From Pseudoalteromonas luteoviolacea S2607 (GTDB lineage Bacteria > Pseudomonadota > Gammaproteobacteria > Enterobacterales > Alteromonadaceae): a stretch of DNA of 64,000 bases. A model generated the notes under the pieces. The model saw nothing but the letters and a program-made list of their open reading frames with translations, did not search any database and was not told where the DNA came from. Of this stretch, positions 17,603 through 27,349 are shown one piece after another. Numbering within the stretch: the first letter of the stretch is position 1; every line of letters starts with the position of its first letter. Location: the NCBI RefSeq assembly GCF_001625575.1, contig NZ_AUXV01000072.1, forward strand, positions 354,628 through 418,627. The letters are read 5' to 3'. The position numbers were made by a program, and so were the translations under genes.

Positions 17603-20600
17603 TTAGTTTGTTGTTTGTGAACCTGAGCCTTTGTTTTCATACACAAACGGTGTAAGTAGAGTTACAAGTTCAGCTATATCTTGATGCTCAAAAATACCTG
17701 ATATTCCCATAGGGTCGATATTACTGAACGGTGATTCAAATAATTGGCTTTGACTGATCACACCGTGTTCACCAATAAAGTTTTCTAACATTCTTAAAAA
17801 CTGCACTTGTTTATGCGTTAGTTGCGGATGGTCGTTTAGAAATGCCGCAAAGTGCTTTTGTACAAATTTAATATCCAGTCCTATAAGTGAACGCAAAGTA
17901 GTCTGTAAATCTTCAGCAGTACGACCATAAAACTCATTAAGGACTGAAATATCAACACCTGGATGTTGAACCAATATTGTAGAAACTAAACTATCTAGCT
18001 CTTCTGGTTTAACTTCTTTACCTTCATAAACGTTGGTTAATACTGGATTAGTGCTTAACATTTTTTTTAAAATTTTAGCAGTACGTTCGCGATACAATAA
18101 GGCTTGTGATTCATCAGTTAATGTTACTTTACGCTCTTCATCCTGTATTTTGTCTTTATCTTCCGCTGTAGACGTTTTTAAGCCGCCATTAATTGGGCCT
18201 TGTTTACGCTTTTTATACTTCATTACTTCACGTAATTCAGTGCGGATATTTTCTAATGACTCAACTGAAACATTATCCCAAAAATCTTTTGATTTTACTT
18301 GTTCAATTAGAGTTTCTTTCCTTCTAACAGCACCAATATTTACAGCTAGCTCATCAAGCTCAGCAATAAGAGCTATCTTTAAATCATTTAAGCTAGATGA
18401 TGAATTTAATACCGCCCGCTGTAGCTCTACAATTGAGCGGTCGAACATGATTGCATCTTTATCTCGGACAACACGTTGCGCCATCAATGGTGAGATAACA
18501 TCCATCAAGAGCTTTTGTGTTGATGCATCAAAATCATCAATTGCCGATGTTTGCTGAAGAATATGAACATTACGTAACTCACGCTTAACAACTACCGCCG
18601 TTTGGGGAAGGTCATTAATGTCCTGTCTAAGTAAGTTCTTCGCTAAATCAAAAGATTTTTTTGCTGTTATACCTTTTAATAAAGATTGTTTAGCTAATTC
18701 AAATCGGGCTTCAAATAATAATTGTAGGCTTGGCTTAGAACTTGTCAGTTCAACCTCTTGGTACTCTTCTTCAAAGAAGGCAAAATTGCCAAAATGATCG
18801 AAGATCCAAAACTCTTGTTTGTGATTCGGATGGGTATGATCATCTTCATCGGCAGGTCCAAATAGCTGAGGACACAAACGGGTTCCTCGGCCAATCATTT
18901 GATGGAACTTAACCCAAGAACGAACAGGTTTAGCAAACACCAAGTTAACTACTTCTGGAACATCAATGCCCGTATCCATCATGTCTACAGATATTGCGAT
19001 TCTGAATTCATTTGTGCCTTTTTTAAATTCTTTAATTAATGCTTCGGCATTACGCACTTTATTGTGAATAACCTTACAAACGCGATCACCGTATTGTGGA
19101 TAATTTTCTTTAAATACTTTGGCTAAGTTCTGAGCATGTGGCTGGCTTTGAGCAAACACAATTGTTTTGCCGATTAAGCCATTAGTATCTTTGATACCAT
19201 TATTCATTAGATTTTCTAGTAATAAACGATCTGTATCATCACTTTGAATTTTTCGACCAATATCCTTACCTGCAATTCTAGTTCGCTTAGCTTCTTCTTC
19301 ACCTAGGTCTTCTTCTAACTGTGCTTTTTGTTCATCAGTTAAGTCGCTATAACAAATACCTTCACGTAAAAATTCAGTAGTAAAATCTTTAACTCGATAA
19401 GGCACTAAGTAATGCTGCTTAACTGCTTCTTCCATACCATAATCAAATGTTGGATCTGTAGATTTACAGCCAAATAATTCAAAGGTATGACGTTTCACAA
19501 ATTTCACTGGTGTAGCAGTTAGCCCCAGTTGATATGCATCGAAGTATTCGAATAATTCTCGATACTTATTATAAATACTACGATGTGATTCATCTGCAAT
19601 GATCAAATCGAAAAAGCCAACATTGAGGCTGGCATATCTATTCATCATGCTAGGGTAAGTAGATATGTATATTCTAGCAGTATCGTCAATTTCGGACTTG
19701 TCACCCACAACACAACGAGATTCTGAAGGAAGAAAACCTTTATACGCATCATCAGCTTGTCTACGAAGTTCTTTTCGGTCACACAGAAATAGAATTCGTT
19801 TAGCCCAACTGTGTTGCGCCAATAGATCTGATATGGCAATTGCTACACGTGTTTTTCCTGTTCCTGTTGCTTGAACAATTAGTGCTCTTCTGGCGTGATC
19901 TTTATGATCAGTTTGAAAACGTTTAGCGACTGCTTTGATAGCTTCAATTTGGTAGTCTCGACCAGCAATACCTGTATCGGGATTATTTTTTTCTAACTCT
20001 TTTGTTTTATAGATACGCTGAAAAATAAGATACTTAAGGCTGTCTATGTCATAAAACCCGTAAATAGTACGAGCACTATTGTCTTGCTCATCATCCCAAA
20101 TTTCTGTTTCGTAACCATTACTAACAAATATAACGGGTCTTTGACCTGTTTTTTCCTGCAACGCAGATGCGTATTCACGCGCTTGCTCTCGACCAGCTTC
20201 TAGATTTTCATCACTTGCTCGTTTTGCCTCTACAACGGCAAGAGGAAGTTTATTCTTGTCCCAAAGTACATAATCAGCTTTTAAGTTACGCCCGTCGATT
20301 GGGCTTACACACTTCTCTTCAATGGTTACTTGGTCTTTATCTTTAATATCCCAACCAGCATCAGCTAACATTGAATCAATAAGTAGTTCGCGAGTTTTTG
20401 CTTCATTCCATTGTAAAGACTCAGCTGTATGAACACTCCTTTGTCTGGATTTCTTAACCTGCTCTGCTGACGCTTCTACTTTTTTACGTTTGGCTCGTTC
20501 AACTTCTTTTTCTTTAATTGCAGCTAGAGCTTTCTCTTCTGCTTCTTTAGCTTTCTTTTTACTTTCTTCAATTTCTTGTTTAGCTTTTATTTTCGGGTCT

Positions 20601-21016
20601 GGAATATCTTTAAAAGCTGGAATAGCAGACTTTGCTATGCCGAAATAATGAACGGCCATATAAGTAAGAACGCTGTGAGCGGTACCTAAACATACACACG
20701 CATCACGATATTGTCCCATCCCACCATGAGCGGTTTTGTTTCCAGAATTTTTTAATTGCTGTAATTGATAGCTCAATGACTTATCAATACAGTCATTGAA
20801 AGAAGGCTTTTTCATCAAGTTATTCAGTGTATCGAGCGCATTTTTAGTCAATGATTCTTGTTCATAGATCTCATTCACTATGCATTCACAGATAGCTCTG
20901 AGTCTCGTTTGAGAGCTTCCCGGATCTATGTGCAATACATTCTCTGCACACCAACCGAGATCTGCCGCCTGTGGCATATGTGGTCTTATAAACTCAAAAT
21001 TCATTGATTGCTTCAT
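17603..21016 (-). CDS. hsdR: Type I restriction enzyme motor/nuclease subunit HsdR
   Basis: A 1137-residue protein, EcoEI-like in layout. Residues 1-110 form a DUF4145-type domain, then a Lys/Glu-rich coiled coil (150-195). The HsdR nuclease core has KADYVLWDKNKLPLAVVEAKR split as D...E-x-K near 250-265. The SF2 helicase follows with QATGTGKTRVAIA, IIADESHRSIY, GLTATP and MIGRGTRLCP. The C-terminal 350 residues match the helical HsdR region. AAGGA lies ten bases before ATG 21016. A sigma-54 promoter lies immediately upstream, making this the first gene of the putative operon. Confidence 0.95.
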   Translation of the reverse strand: MKQSMNFEFIRPHMPQAADLGWCAENVLHIDPGSSQTRLRAICECIVNEIYEQESLTKNALDTLNNLMKKPSFNDCIDKSLSYQLQQLKNSGNKTAHGGMGQYRDACVCLGTAHSVLTYMAVHYFGIAKSAIPAFKDIPDPKIKAKQEIEESKKKAKEAEEKALAAIKEKEVERAKRKKVEASAEQVKKSRQRSVHTAESLQWNEAKTRELLIDSMLADAGWDIKDKDQVTIEEKCVSPIDGRNLKADYVLWDKNKLPLAVVEAKRASDENLEAGREQAREYASALQEKTGQRPVIFVSNGYETEIWDDEQDNSARTIYGFYDIDSLKYLIFQRIYKTKELEKNNPDTGIAGRDYQIEAIKAVAKRFQTDHKDHARRALIVQATGTGKTRVAIAISDLLAQHSWAKRILFLCDRKELRRQADDAYKGFLPSESRCVVGDKSEIDDTARIYISTYPSMMNRYASLNVGFFDLIIADESHRSIYNKYRELFEYFDAYQLGLTATPVKFVKRHTFELFGCKSTDPTFDYGMEEAVKQHYLVPYRVKDFTTEFLREGICYSDLTDEQKAQLEEDLGEEEAKRTRIAGKDIGRKIQSDDTDRLLLENLMNNGIKDTNGLIGKTIVFAQSQPHAQNLAKVFKENYPQYGDRVCKVIHNKVRNAEALIKEFKKGTNEFRIAISVDMMDTGIDVPEVVNLVFAKPVRSWVKFHQMIGRGTRLCPQLFGPADEDDHTHPNHKQEFWIFDHFGNFAFFEEEYQEVELTSSKPSLQLLFEARFELAKQSLLKGITAKKSFDLAKNLLRQDINDLPQTAVVVKRELRNVHILQQTSAIDDFDASTQKLLMDVISPLMAQRVVRDKDAIMFDRSIVELQRAVLNSSSSLNDLKIALIAELDELAVNIGAVRRKETLIEQVKSKDFWDNVSVESLENIRTELREVMKYKKRKQGPINGGLKTSTAEDKDKIQDEERKVTLTDESQALLYRERTAKILKKMLSTNPVLTNVYEGKEVKPEELDSLVSTILVQHPGVDISVLNEFYGRTAEDLQTTLRSLIGLDIKFVQKHFAAFLNDHPQLTHKQVQFLRMLENFIGEHGVISQSQLFESPFSNIDPMGISGIFEHQDIAELVTLLTPFVYENKGSGSQTTN

Positions 21017-21043
21017 TCCAAATTATTCCTTATGTTCCCTATC

Positions 21044-21058
21044 GCAAAGAAAATGCCA
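21044..21058 (-). promoter_or_regulatory. Sigma-54 (-24/-12) promoter upstream of hsdR
   Basis: On the minus strand the bases read TGGCATTTTCTTTGC, matching the sigma-54 consensus TGGCAYRNNNNTTGC at every strongly conserved position, with the invariant GG and GC dinucleotides at the correct spacing. Predicted transcription start is near 21032, about 16 bases before the hsdR ATG and just ahead of its AAGGA. The upstream co-directional gene encodes an activator with a GAFTGA loop. Assignment of this activator to this promoter is an inference from adjacency. Confidence 0.75.
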
Positions 21059-21072
21059 AAACTTGCTTTATG

Positions 21073-22575
21073 CTATTTCGGTATTTCTATTCCAAGTTTT
21101 TCCATCCAGCCTTTTAGCGTTTGGTGATGAGTAAACCCAAGCATATCTTTCGTTTTAGTTAAACTATTCCCTGTAGCTTTAAGCGCTGCCAAAATATATT
21201 TCTTCTTGTATAACTCAATGTTTTCATTAAGATCTATTGTTTGACCTAACATTAATGTTACTTCCGCTTCTTCTGACTTTTTAGCTCTCACAATCATTGC
21301 ATCAGATATATCAGAATCTGTAACAACTTGTTTTTCTGACCACAAAAATGCACGATTTAACGTATTCCATAATTCCCGGATATTGCCATGCCAAGGTTGT
21401 GAATTTATAAATTTTATTCCTTTTTCGGAGATTATCTTACTTTTATAGTCCGGATGTTTATCGCCAGCGGAATTGATTTCATTTGTGAAATGCTCGACTA
21501 ACGCAGTAATATCCTCTTTTCTTTCTCTCAGGCTAGGCAACTTAATAATGCCTACAGCCAGCCGGTAGAATAAATCCTCTCTAAAATCACCTTTTTCCAC
21601 CATTTCAATGAGATTTCGATGTGTTGCTGCAATAACTCTTATATCTACCTTGAGAGTTTTGTTACTACCTAGTCGTTCAAATTCCTGCTCTTGTAACACT
21701 CGTAATAACTTAACTTGGATTGCAGGAGTTAACTCTCCAACTTCATCCAAAAATAATGTACCGCCGTCAACTTGTTCAAATAGCCCTAATTTATCTCCTG
21801 ATGCTCCAGTGAATGCACCTTTTACATGACCAAACAATGTTGACTCAATTATGCTTTCAGGAAATGCGCCGCAATTAACCGCTCGCATTGGTTTACCTGC
21901 ACGTAAACTAGCATTATGAATGGCTTTAGCCATTACTTCTTTACCAGTACCGGTATCACCTAAGATTAAAGTGGGTAGTTCTGACTTTGCTATAATTTTT
22001 GCTTTTGAAATAACTTCTTTCATTGATTCCGATTTAGCAGAAATACCATCAAACGCCTTGCTGCTCTTAGGCATTGAGGAAGCCTTAGATGCAATACTCT
22101 TTGAGGCTGACTTTACATACTCTTTTCCAAAATCAATTGGTATGTTCGTTTCGATTAATTCATTTTTTGGAGTAGCTTGTACAAATCTAATGTTAGTCTT
22201 CCCTTTGCCGATTAACACAGATAGCGTCGACATTGCGGGAGTTCCAGAAGTAAGGTTTATTGATAAAGTTTCGCTTTGCTCTGATAATTTATTAAGCCAT
22301 TGCTCTGTTTCGATAGCTATAGAGGGATAGTCAATCGGGCTGCTTATATTAGCGTTGTATATCTTTATATCTTCAGAAGGCCGTCCAATAATTGCCATTT
22401 TCTTTTTAAGATATTTTTCGAATGAGCTCCATTTACCTTCATCTTTATTCGCTAAGATGACTATTTTATCAAACGGCGTGCCTGATTTTATTGCTATGGT
22501 ACTAATTGCAGCATTTTGCTCTGGCCGCATGTTCTCAAGGTCTTTATTACCAAGCCAAGTAAATAGAGTATTCAA
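21073..22575 (-). CDS. RtcR-like sigma-54 activator with N-terminal CARF-like sensor domain
   Basis: A 500-residue protein. Residues 1-160 form a Rossmann-like CARF/RtcR-type sensor: LFTWLG at the start, then LSINLTSGTPAMSTLSVL, the nucleotide-contacting loop typical of CARF domains. Residues 175-415 are a sigma-54-interacting AAA+ domain: Walker A LGDTGTGKE, GAFTGA in GHVKGAFTGASG, Walker B GTLFLDEVGEL, and RLAVGIIKLPSLRERKEDI. The C-terminus is a Fis-type helix-turn-helix. The start is TTG at 22575 with no clear ribosome-binding site; it is chosen because the first beta-strand begins there and an in-frame stop lies just upstream. E. coli RtcR controls RNA repair; here the neighbour is a restriction operon. 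Confidence 0.85.
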   Translation of the reverse strand: MNTLFTWLGNKDLENMRPEQNAAISTIAIKSGTPFDKIVILANKDEGKWSSFEKYLKKKMAIIGRPSEDIKIYNANISSPIDYPSIAIETEQWLNKLSEQSETLSINLTSGTPAMSTLSVLIGKGKTNIRFVQATPKNELIETNIPIDFGKEYVKSASKSIASKASSMPKSSKAFDGISAKSESMKEVISKAKIIAKSELPTLILGDTGTGKEVMAKAIHNASLRAGKPMRAVNCGAFPESIIESTLFGHVKGAFTGASGDKLGLFEQVDGGTLFLDEVGELTPAIQVKLLRVLQEQEFERLGSNKTLKVDIRVIAATHRNLIEMVEKGDFREDLFYRLAVGIIKLPSLRERKEDITALVEHFTNEINSAGDKHPDYKSKIISEKGIKFINSQPWHGNIRELWNTLNRAFLWSEKQVVTDSDISDAMIVRAKKSEEAEVTLMLGQTIDLNENIELYKKKYILAALKATGNSLTKTKDMLGFTHHQTLKGWMEKLGIEIPK

Positions 22576-22657
22576 AATTAAGTTACTTTAATTTTTATAA
22601 TTATTGGTAATTAATCTTACAACATATAAATTTATTTACCTATCAAAAAAAGAGTAA

Positions 22658-22689
22658 AAAAATAGACAAACCTAAGTTTGTCTATTTTT
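22658..22689. terminator. Bidirectional terminator between gcvP and the island
   Basis: A perfect 14-bp stem, AAAAATAGACAAAC (22658-22671) and its complement (22676-22689), with a four-base loop and T-runs on both strands. It lies downstream of gcvP and upstream of the CARF regulator, insulating the island from the glycine-cleavage genes. Confidence 0.75.
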
Positions 22690-22733
22690 AATTACCTTTG
22701 TCTGGATTTTAAATATCCCGACACAAAAATCCA

Positions 22734-25631
22734 TTACTCTGCATATGTCTCAACAGCTGGACATGAACAGATCAGGTTACGGTCACCGTATACATCATCG
22801 ATACGCGTTACCGTTGGCCAGAATTTGTCTTTTGCTACAGCAGGTACTGGGAATGCCGCTGCGAGGCGGTCATATGCACGCTCCCACTCGTTACCTAGTA
22901 CGTCAGCTTGTGTGTGCGGCGCAAATACCAGTGGGTTGTTCTCTACAGACCACTCGCCAGACTCAACCTTAGCAATCTCTTCACGGATTGAGATCATCGC
23001 TTCGATAAAGCGGTCGATTTCAACCTTAGACTCAGACTCAGTAGGCTCGATCATCAGTGTGCCCGCTACTGGGAATGACATCGTCGGTGCGTGGAAGCCA
23101 TAGTCCATAAGACGCTTCGCCACATCCATTTCAGTGATGCCAGACGCTTCTTTAAGCGGACGCAAGTCAACAATACACTCGTGCGCTACACGGTCGTTAC
23201 GGCCGCGGTATAGCACTGGGTAGTGTTCTGCCAGTTTCGCTGTTAGGTAGTTAGCGTTGACGATTGCAATCTCAGTCGCTTGCTTAAGTCCTTCGCTGCC
23301 CATCATCGCAATGTATGCCCATGAGATAGGTAGAATCGCCGCTGAACCGTAAGGTGCTGCAGATACTGCGCCGTTACCTTCTGTAGTGCCCGCAACATTG
23401 ATGATGCTGTGGTTAGGCATAAATGGCGCTAGGTGCGATTTAACACCGATAGGACCAACACCCGGACCGCCACCACCGTGTGGGATACAGAACGTTTTGT
23501 GTAGGTTTAAGTGTGACACGTCAGAGCCGATGAAACCTGGGCTTGTTACCCCTACTTGCGCGTTCATGTTCGCGCCGTCCATGTATACTTGGCCGCCGTG
23601 CTGGTGAACAACGTCACAGACTTCGCGGATAGTCTCTTCGTATACACCGTGTGTAGACGGGTAAGTTACCATGATACAAGATAGGTTCTCAGACACTTCT
23701 TCAGCTTTAGCACGTAAGTCGTCAAGGTCGATGTTACCTTGGTCATCACAGCCAACAACCACAACCTTCATGCTTGCCATTTGTGCAGACGCCGGGTTAG
23801 TACCGTGTGCAGAGCTTGGGATCAAGCACACATTACGGTGACCTTCGCCACGTGATTCATGGTATTTACGGATCGCGATAAGACCCGCGTATTCGCCTTG
23901 TGCACCTGAGTTTGGCTGTAGTGATACTGCATCGTAACCTGTGATATTTACAAGCCAGTCATGCAGCTCAGTCATCATAGTTTGATAACCTTGTGCTTGC
24001 TCAAGTGGACAGAATGGGTGAAGCTCAGCGAATTCAGGCCAAGTTACTGGGATCATTTCCGCTGTCGCGTTTAGCTTCATAGTACACGAGCCCAAAGAAA
24101 TCATTGAGTGGTTCAATGCCAAATCTTTGTTCTCTAAACGCTTGATGTAACGCAGCATTTCAGTTTCGCTGTGATACTCATTGAAGTTTGGATGAGTGAG
24201 GATCTCGTCATCACGTACCAAGCTTGCTGGAATACCTGTGATGTCGTTTGCCGCCACTTCAGCGTCAATCGCAGCCACATCAAGACCATGGCCTTCACCT
24301 AGGATGATGTCGAATAATTCTGTGATGTCTGCGCGCGTTGTTGTTTCGTTCAGTGCGATTGAGTACTCGCCGGCGTGGTTAATTGCAAAGTTCACTTCGT
24401 TTGCAACGGCACGGCCAACAACCGCATTTTTGTCTGCTTCTTCAGCCACAACCGTGATGGTATCAAACCAAGTGTCGTGCTTCAGTGCAACGCCTTTAGA
24501 TTTAAGGCCCGTTGCCAAGATGCTTGCAAAGCGGTTAATGCGCTGTGCAATGGTTTTAAGGCCCTGTGGACCGTGGTACACCGCGTAGAACGCCGCCATG
24601 TTAGCGAGCAATACTTGCGCTGTACAAATGTTTGAGTTCGCTTTTTCACGGCGGATGTGCTGCTCACGCGTCTGCATCGCCATACGTAGTGCGTCGTTAC
24701 CTAAACGGTCTTTAGAAACACCGATAATACGACCCGGTAGTGAACGCTTGTACTTATCGCGTGTTGCGAAGAATGCCGCGTGTGGACCGCCGTAGCCCAT
24801 AGGTACACCAAAGCGCTGTGCAGAACCCAGTACCACGTCTGCGCCTAGTTTACCCGGCGCTTTTAATAGCATTAAGCTCATGATGTCTGCTGCAACACAC
24901 GCAATCGCTTTTTTGTCTTGTACTTGTGCGATAAGGTCTGTGACGTCAACTACTTCACCAGATGTTGACGGGTACTGGAATAGTGCACCGAAGATCTCGT
25001 GATTTACTACGTCGCTCGCAGGGGCAACCACAACTTCAAAACCAAACTGTTCAGCACGGGTGCTTACTACGTCAATCGTTTGTGTGTGTACGTCATCTGC
25101 GATGAAGAAAATGTTTGCTTTTTTTGCTTTTGCTACACGCTTAGCTAGGGCCATCGCCTCTGCAGCTGCGGTAGACTCATCAAGCAAAGATGCACTTGCC
25201 AAGTCTAGGCCAGTCACATCCATAGTTAGAGTTTGGAAGTTAAGAAGTGACTCCAAACGCCCCTGTGCGATCTCTGGCTGGTAAGGTGTATACGCTGTAT
25301 ACCAACCTGGATTTTCTAACACGTTACGTAAGATTACGTTAGGTACGTGTGTAGGGTGATAACCTTGGCCGATGTATGATTTGAATACTTTGTTTTGGCC
25401 CGCTACTGATTTTAGGTAGCTTAGCGTTTCAACTTCAGTACGGCTTTCACCAATCTTAAGACCTGTTTCTAAACGAATAGAGTCAGGTACCGTTTGACCG
25501 ATCAGCTCTTCAACACTTGATACTCCAAGCTCAGCAAGCATCTCGCTTACTTGTGCGGCATTCGGGCCGATATGGCGACGAATAAAGTCTTGCTTTTGCT
25601 CTAATTGTTCAAGAGATTTGGCGTTTGACAT
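22734..25631 (-). CDS. gcvP: Glycine dehydrogenase (decarboxylating), P protein
   Basis: A 965-residue full-length P protein. The PLP-lysine motif NLHKTFCIPHGGGGPG lies in the C-terminal half, and GSCTMKLNATAEM and QPNSGAQGEYAGL are the usual family blocks. It decarboxylates glycine and transfers aminomethyl to the lipoyl group of GcvH. It lies downstream of gcvT and gcvH on the same strand but a terminator hairpin stands between gcvH and gcvP, so part of its expression may be separate. Confidence 0.98.
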   Translation of the reverse strand: MSNAKSLEQLEQKQDFIRRHIGPNAAQVSEMLAELGVSSVEELIGQTVPDSIRLETGLKIGESRTEVETLSYLKSVAGQNKVFKSYIGQGYHPTHVPNVILRNVLENPGWYTAYTPYQPEIAQGRLESLLNFQTLTMDVTGLDLASASLLDESTAAAEAMALAKRVAKAKKANIFFIADDVHTQTIDVVSTRAEQFGFEVVVAPASDVVNHEIFGALFQYPSTSGEVVDVTDLIAQVQDKKAIACVAADIMSLMLLKAPGKLGADVVLGSAQRFGVPMGYGGPHAAFFATRDKYKRSLPGRIIGVSKDRLGNDALRMAMQTREQHIRREKANSNICTAQVLLANMAAFYAVYHGPQGLKTIAQRINRFASILATGLKSKGVALKHDTWFDTITVVAEEADKNAVVGRAVANEVNFAINHAGEYSIALNETTTRADITELFDIILGEGHGLDVAAIDAEVAANDITGIPASLVRDDEILTHPNFNEYHSETEMLRYIKRLENKDLALNHSMISLGSCTMKLNATAEMIPVTWPEFAELHPFCPLEQAQGYQTMMTELHDWLVNITGYDAVSLQPNSGAQGEYAGLIAIRKYHESRGEGHRNVCLIPSSAHGTNPASAQMASMKVVVVGCDDQGNIDLDDLRAKAEEVSENLSCIMVTYPSTHGVYEETIREVCDVVHQHGGQVYMDGANMNAQVGVTSPGFIGSDVSHLNLHKTFCIPHGGGGPGVGPIGVKSHLAPFMPNHSIINVAGTTEGNGAVSAAPYGSAAILPISWAYIAMMGSEGLKQATEIAIVNANYLTAKLAEHYPVLYRGRNDRVAHECIVDLRPLKEASGITEMDVAKRLMDYGFHAPTMSFPVAGTLMIEPTESESKVEIDRFIEAMISIREEIAKVESGEWSVENNPLVFAPHTQADVLGNEWERAYDRLAAAFPVPAVAKDKFWPTVTRIDDVYGDRNLICSCPAVETYAE

Positions 25632-25773
25632 TAGTCCAGATTCCTATGATCCAAATTAAGTGGGTGTGTCCTGCATTGATGCCTAGCAAACATTGCCAAG
25701 CAAAGGCCTTGGTAACGCAGTCACAAAATAATGCTTTGAGATAAACCAAACCAAAACGGTTTAATTTAACAAC

Positions 25774-25798
25774 AAAAGCCCCAGAAATTGGGGCTTTT
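25774..25798. terminator. Hairpin between gcvH and gcvP
   Basis: AAAAGCCCC (25774-25782) pairs with GGGGCTTTT (25790-25798) around a seven-base loop, 16 bases past the gcvH stop. It is a good rho-independent terminator or attenuation point for gcvT-gcvH transcripts before gcvP. Confidence 0.7.
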
Positions 25799-25813
25799 AA
25801 GTTCTACAACGAA

Positions 25814-26203
25814 TTAGTCTTCGTCGATTGAATTTTTGTAACCTTCAGCGTCAAGTAGGTTTGCAAGCTCTGACTCATCAGATGCTTTCACTTTGAATAA
25901 CCAACCGTCGCCGTATGGGTCGTTGTTAACAGACTCTGGTGAGTCTTCTAACTCTTCGTTGATTTCAACGATAGTGCCAGTGATAGGCGCGTAGATGTCA
26001 GAAGCTGCTTTCACAGACTCAGCAACTGCACAGTCTTCGCCAGCATCTACTTCGTCATCAACATCTGGTAGGTCAACGAATACCATGTCACCTAGCAGCT
26101 CTTGTGCGTGCTCAGTGATACCTACAGTGAATACACCGTCGCCTTCAGCGCGAACCCATTCATGTGAAGATGCGTATTTTAACTCGCTAGGAATGTTGCT
26201 CAT
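25814..26203 (-). CDS. gcvH: Glycine cleavage system H protein
   Basis: A 129-residue lipoyl carrier. The lipoylated Lys lies in AESVKAASDIYAPITG, and the start SSHEWVRAEGDGVFTVGIT is typical of GcvH. It shuttles the aminomethyl and reduced lipoyl intermediates between P, T and L proteins. It lies 63 bases downstream of gcvT and probably shares its transcript. The L protein function would be provided by the dihydrolipoyl dehydrogenase found at 61183-62607. Confidence 0.98.
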   Translation of the reverse strand: MSNIPSELKYASSHEWVRAEGDGVFTVGITEHAQELLGDMVFVDLPDVDDEVDAGEDCAVAESVKAASDIYAPITGTIVEINEELEDSPESVNNDPYGDGWLFKVKASDESELANLLDAEGYKNSIDED

Positions 26204-26266
26204 TTTTTGTTCCTTTGGTCATTTGTTTGGGCAACTGCCCATTATTCTACTCGTTACAATGATAGC

Positions 26267-27349
26267 TTAGATCACTGACTTGCCGTTACGTACGAAGCAA
26301 GGCTTCACAACTTTAACGTCTACTAGCTTTTTGCGCATTTCAACTTGTGCCGTTTCCCCAGTTGAACGAGGAACGCGTGCCAAGGCAACGCTAAAACCTA
26401 AAGTCGGAGAGAATGTACCAGAAGTAATAACACCTTCGCCACCTTCTACGATAACTTTAGAACCGCCACGTAGTACGCCTTTGCTTTCAAGCACTAAGCC
26501 AACCAGCTTATCCGTGCTCTTGTCTGCACGTTGCTGCTCAACCACTTTACGGCCGATGAAATCACGATCTTCTGGTTCCCAAGCGATGGTCCAAGCCATG
26601 TTTGCAGCCAGTGGAGATACAGTTTCATCCATATCAGAACCGTATAAGTTCATGCCCGCTTCTAAACGTAGCGTATCACGCGCGCCTAAGCCAGCAGGAC
26701 GCACACCTGCGTCAAGTAATTGTTGCCAAAGTGCTTCAGCATCGTCGTTATGCACAACAATCTCATAACCCGCTTCACCAGTATAACCTGTTGTTGCGAT
26801 GAATAAATTACCAGCTTGTGCACCAAAGAATGGTTTCATGCCTTCAACAGCCGCTTGCTGCTCAGCACTTAAAATTGTTGCCGTTTTTTCTTTTGCATTA
26901 GGACCTTGTACAGCAATCATCGCATACTCAGGACGCTCAGTTACTGTCACTTCAAAGTCAGCTGCCACAGTACCGATGTGCGCTAGATCTTTTTCACGTG
27001 TTGCTGAGTTAACAACTAGACGGTACTCAGTTTCAGTGAAGAAATAGATGATAAGATCATCGATTACACCGCCTTGCTCATTTAGCATGCCAGTGTATAG
27101 CGCTTTACCAGGCACAGTTAGCTTAGCAACGTCATTTGCTACTAGCTTGCGTAAAAATGCCTGCGCATCCGCACCTTTAACGTCCACAATTGTCATGTGA
27201 GACACGTCGAACATACCTGCGTCTTGACGCACTGCATGGTGCTCTTCGATTTGCGAACCATAGTTGATTGGCATTTCCCAACCATGGAAATCAACCATTT
27301 TTGCGCCAGCTTCTAGGTGCTTAGCATGTAGTACTGTTTTAGAAGTCAT
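26267..27349 (-). CDS. gcvT: Aminomethyltransferase, T protein
   Basis: A 360-residue GcvT. Recognisable blocks are DFHGWEMPINYGSQIEEH, FDVSHMTIVDVKG and GLGARDTLRLEAGMNLYG near the folate site. It transfers the methylene group to tetrahydrofolate and releases ammonia. It is preceded by a short GcvT-like gene 117 bp upstream on the same strand. I looked for a glycine riboswitch in this gap and saw none. Confidence 0.98.
   Translation of the reverse strand: MTSKTVLHAKHLEAGAKMVDFHGWEMPINYGSQIEEHHAVRQDAGMFDVSHMTIVDVKGADAQAFLRKLVANDVAKLTVPGKALYTGMLNEQGGVIDDLIIYFFTETEYRLVVNSATREKDLAHIGTVAADFEVTVTERPEYAMIAVQGPNAKEKTATILSAEQQAAVEGMKPFFGAQAGNLFIATTGYTGEAGYEIVVHNDDAEALWQQLLDAGVRPAGLGARDTLRLEAGMNLYGSDMDETVSPLAANMAWTIAWEPEDRDFIGRKVVEQQRADKSTDKLVGLVLESKGVLRGGSKVIVEGGEGVITSGTFSPTLGFSVALARVPRSTGETAQVEMRKKLVDVKVVKPCFVRNGKSVI

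Noticed and set aside
18033..18557. Long plus-strand open frame opposite hsdR
   Set aside because: It is antisense to well-conserved HsdR coding, Ser/Thr/Ile-rich, with no recognisable domain; a shadow frame.
24196..24588. Plus-strand open frame opposite gcvP
   Set aside because: Antisense to a highly conserved part of GcvP with biased composition and no family resemblance.
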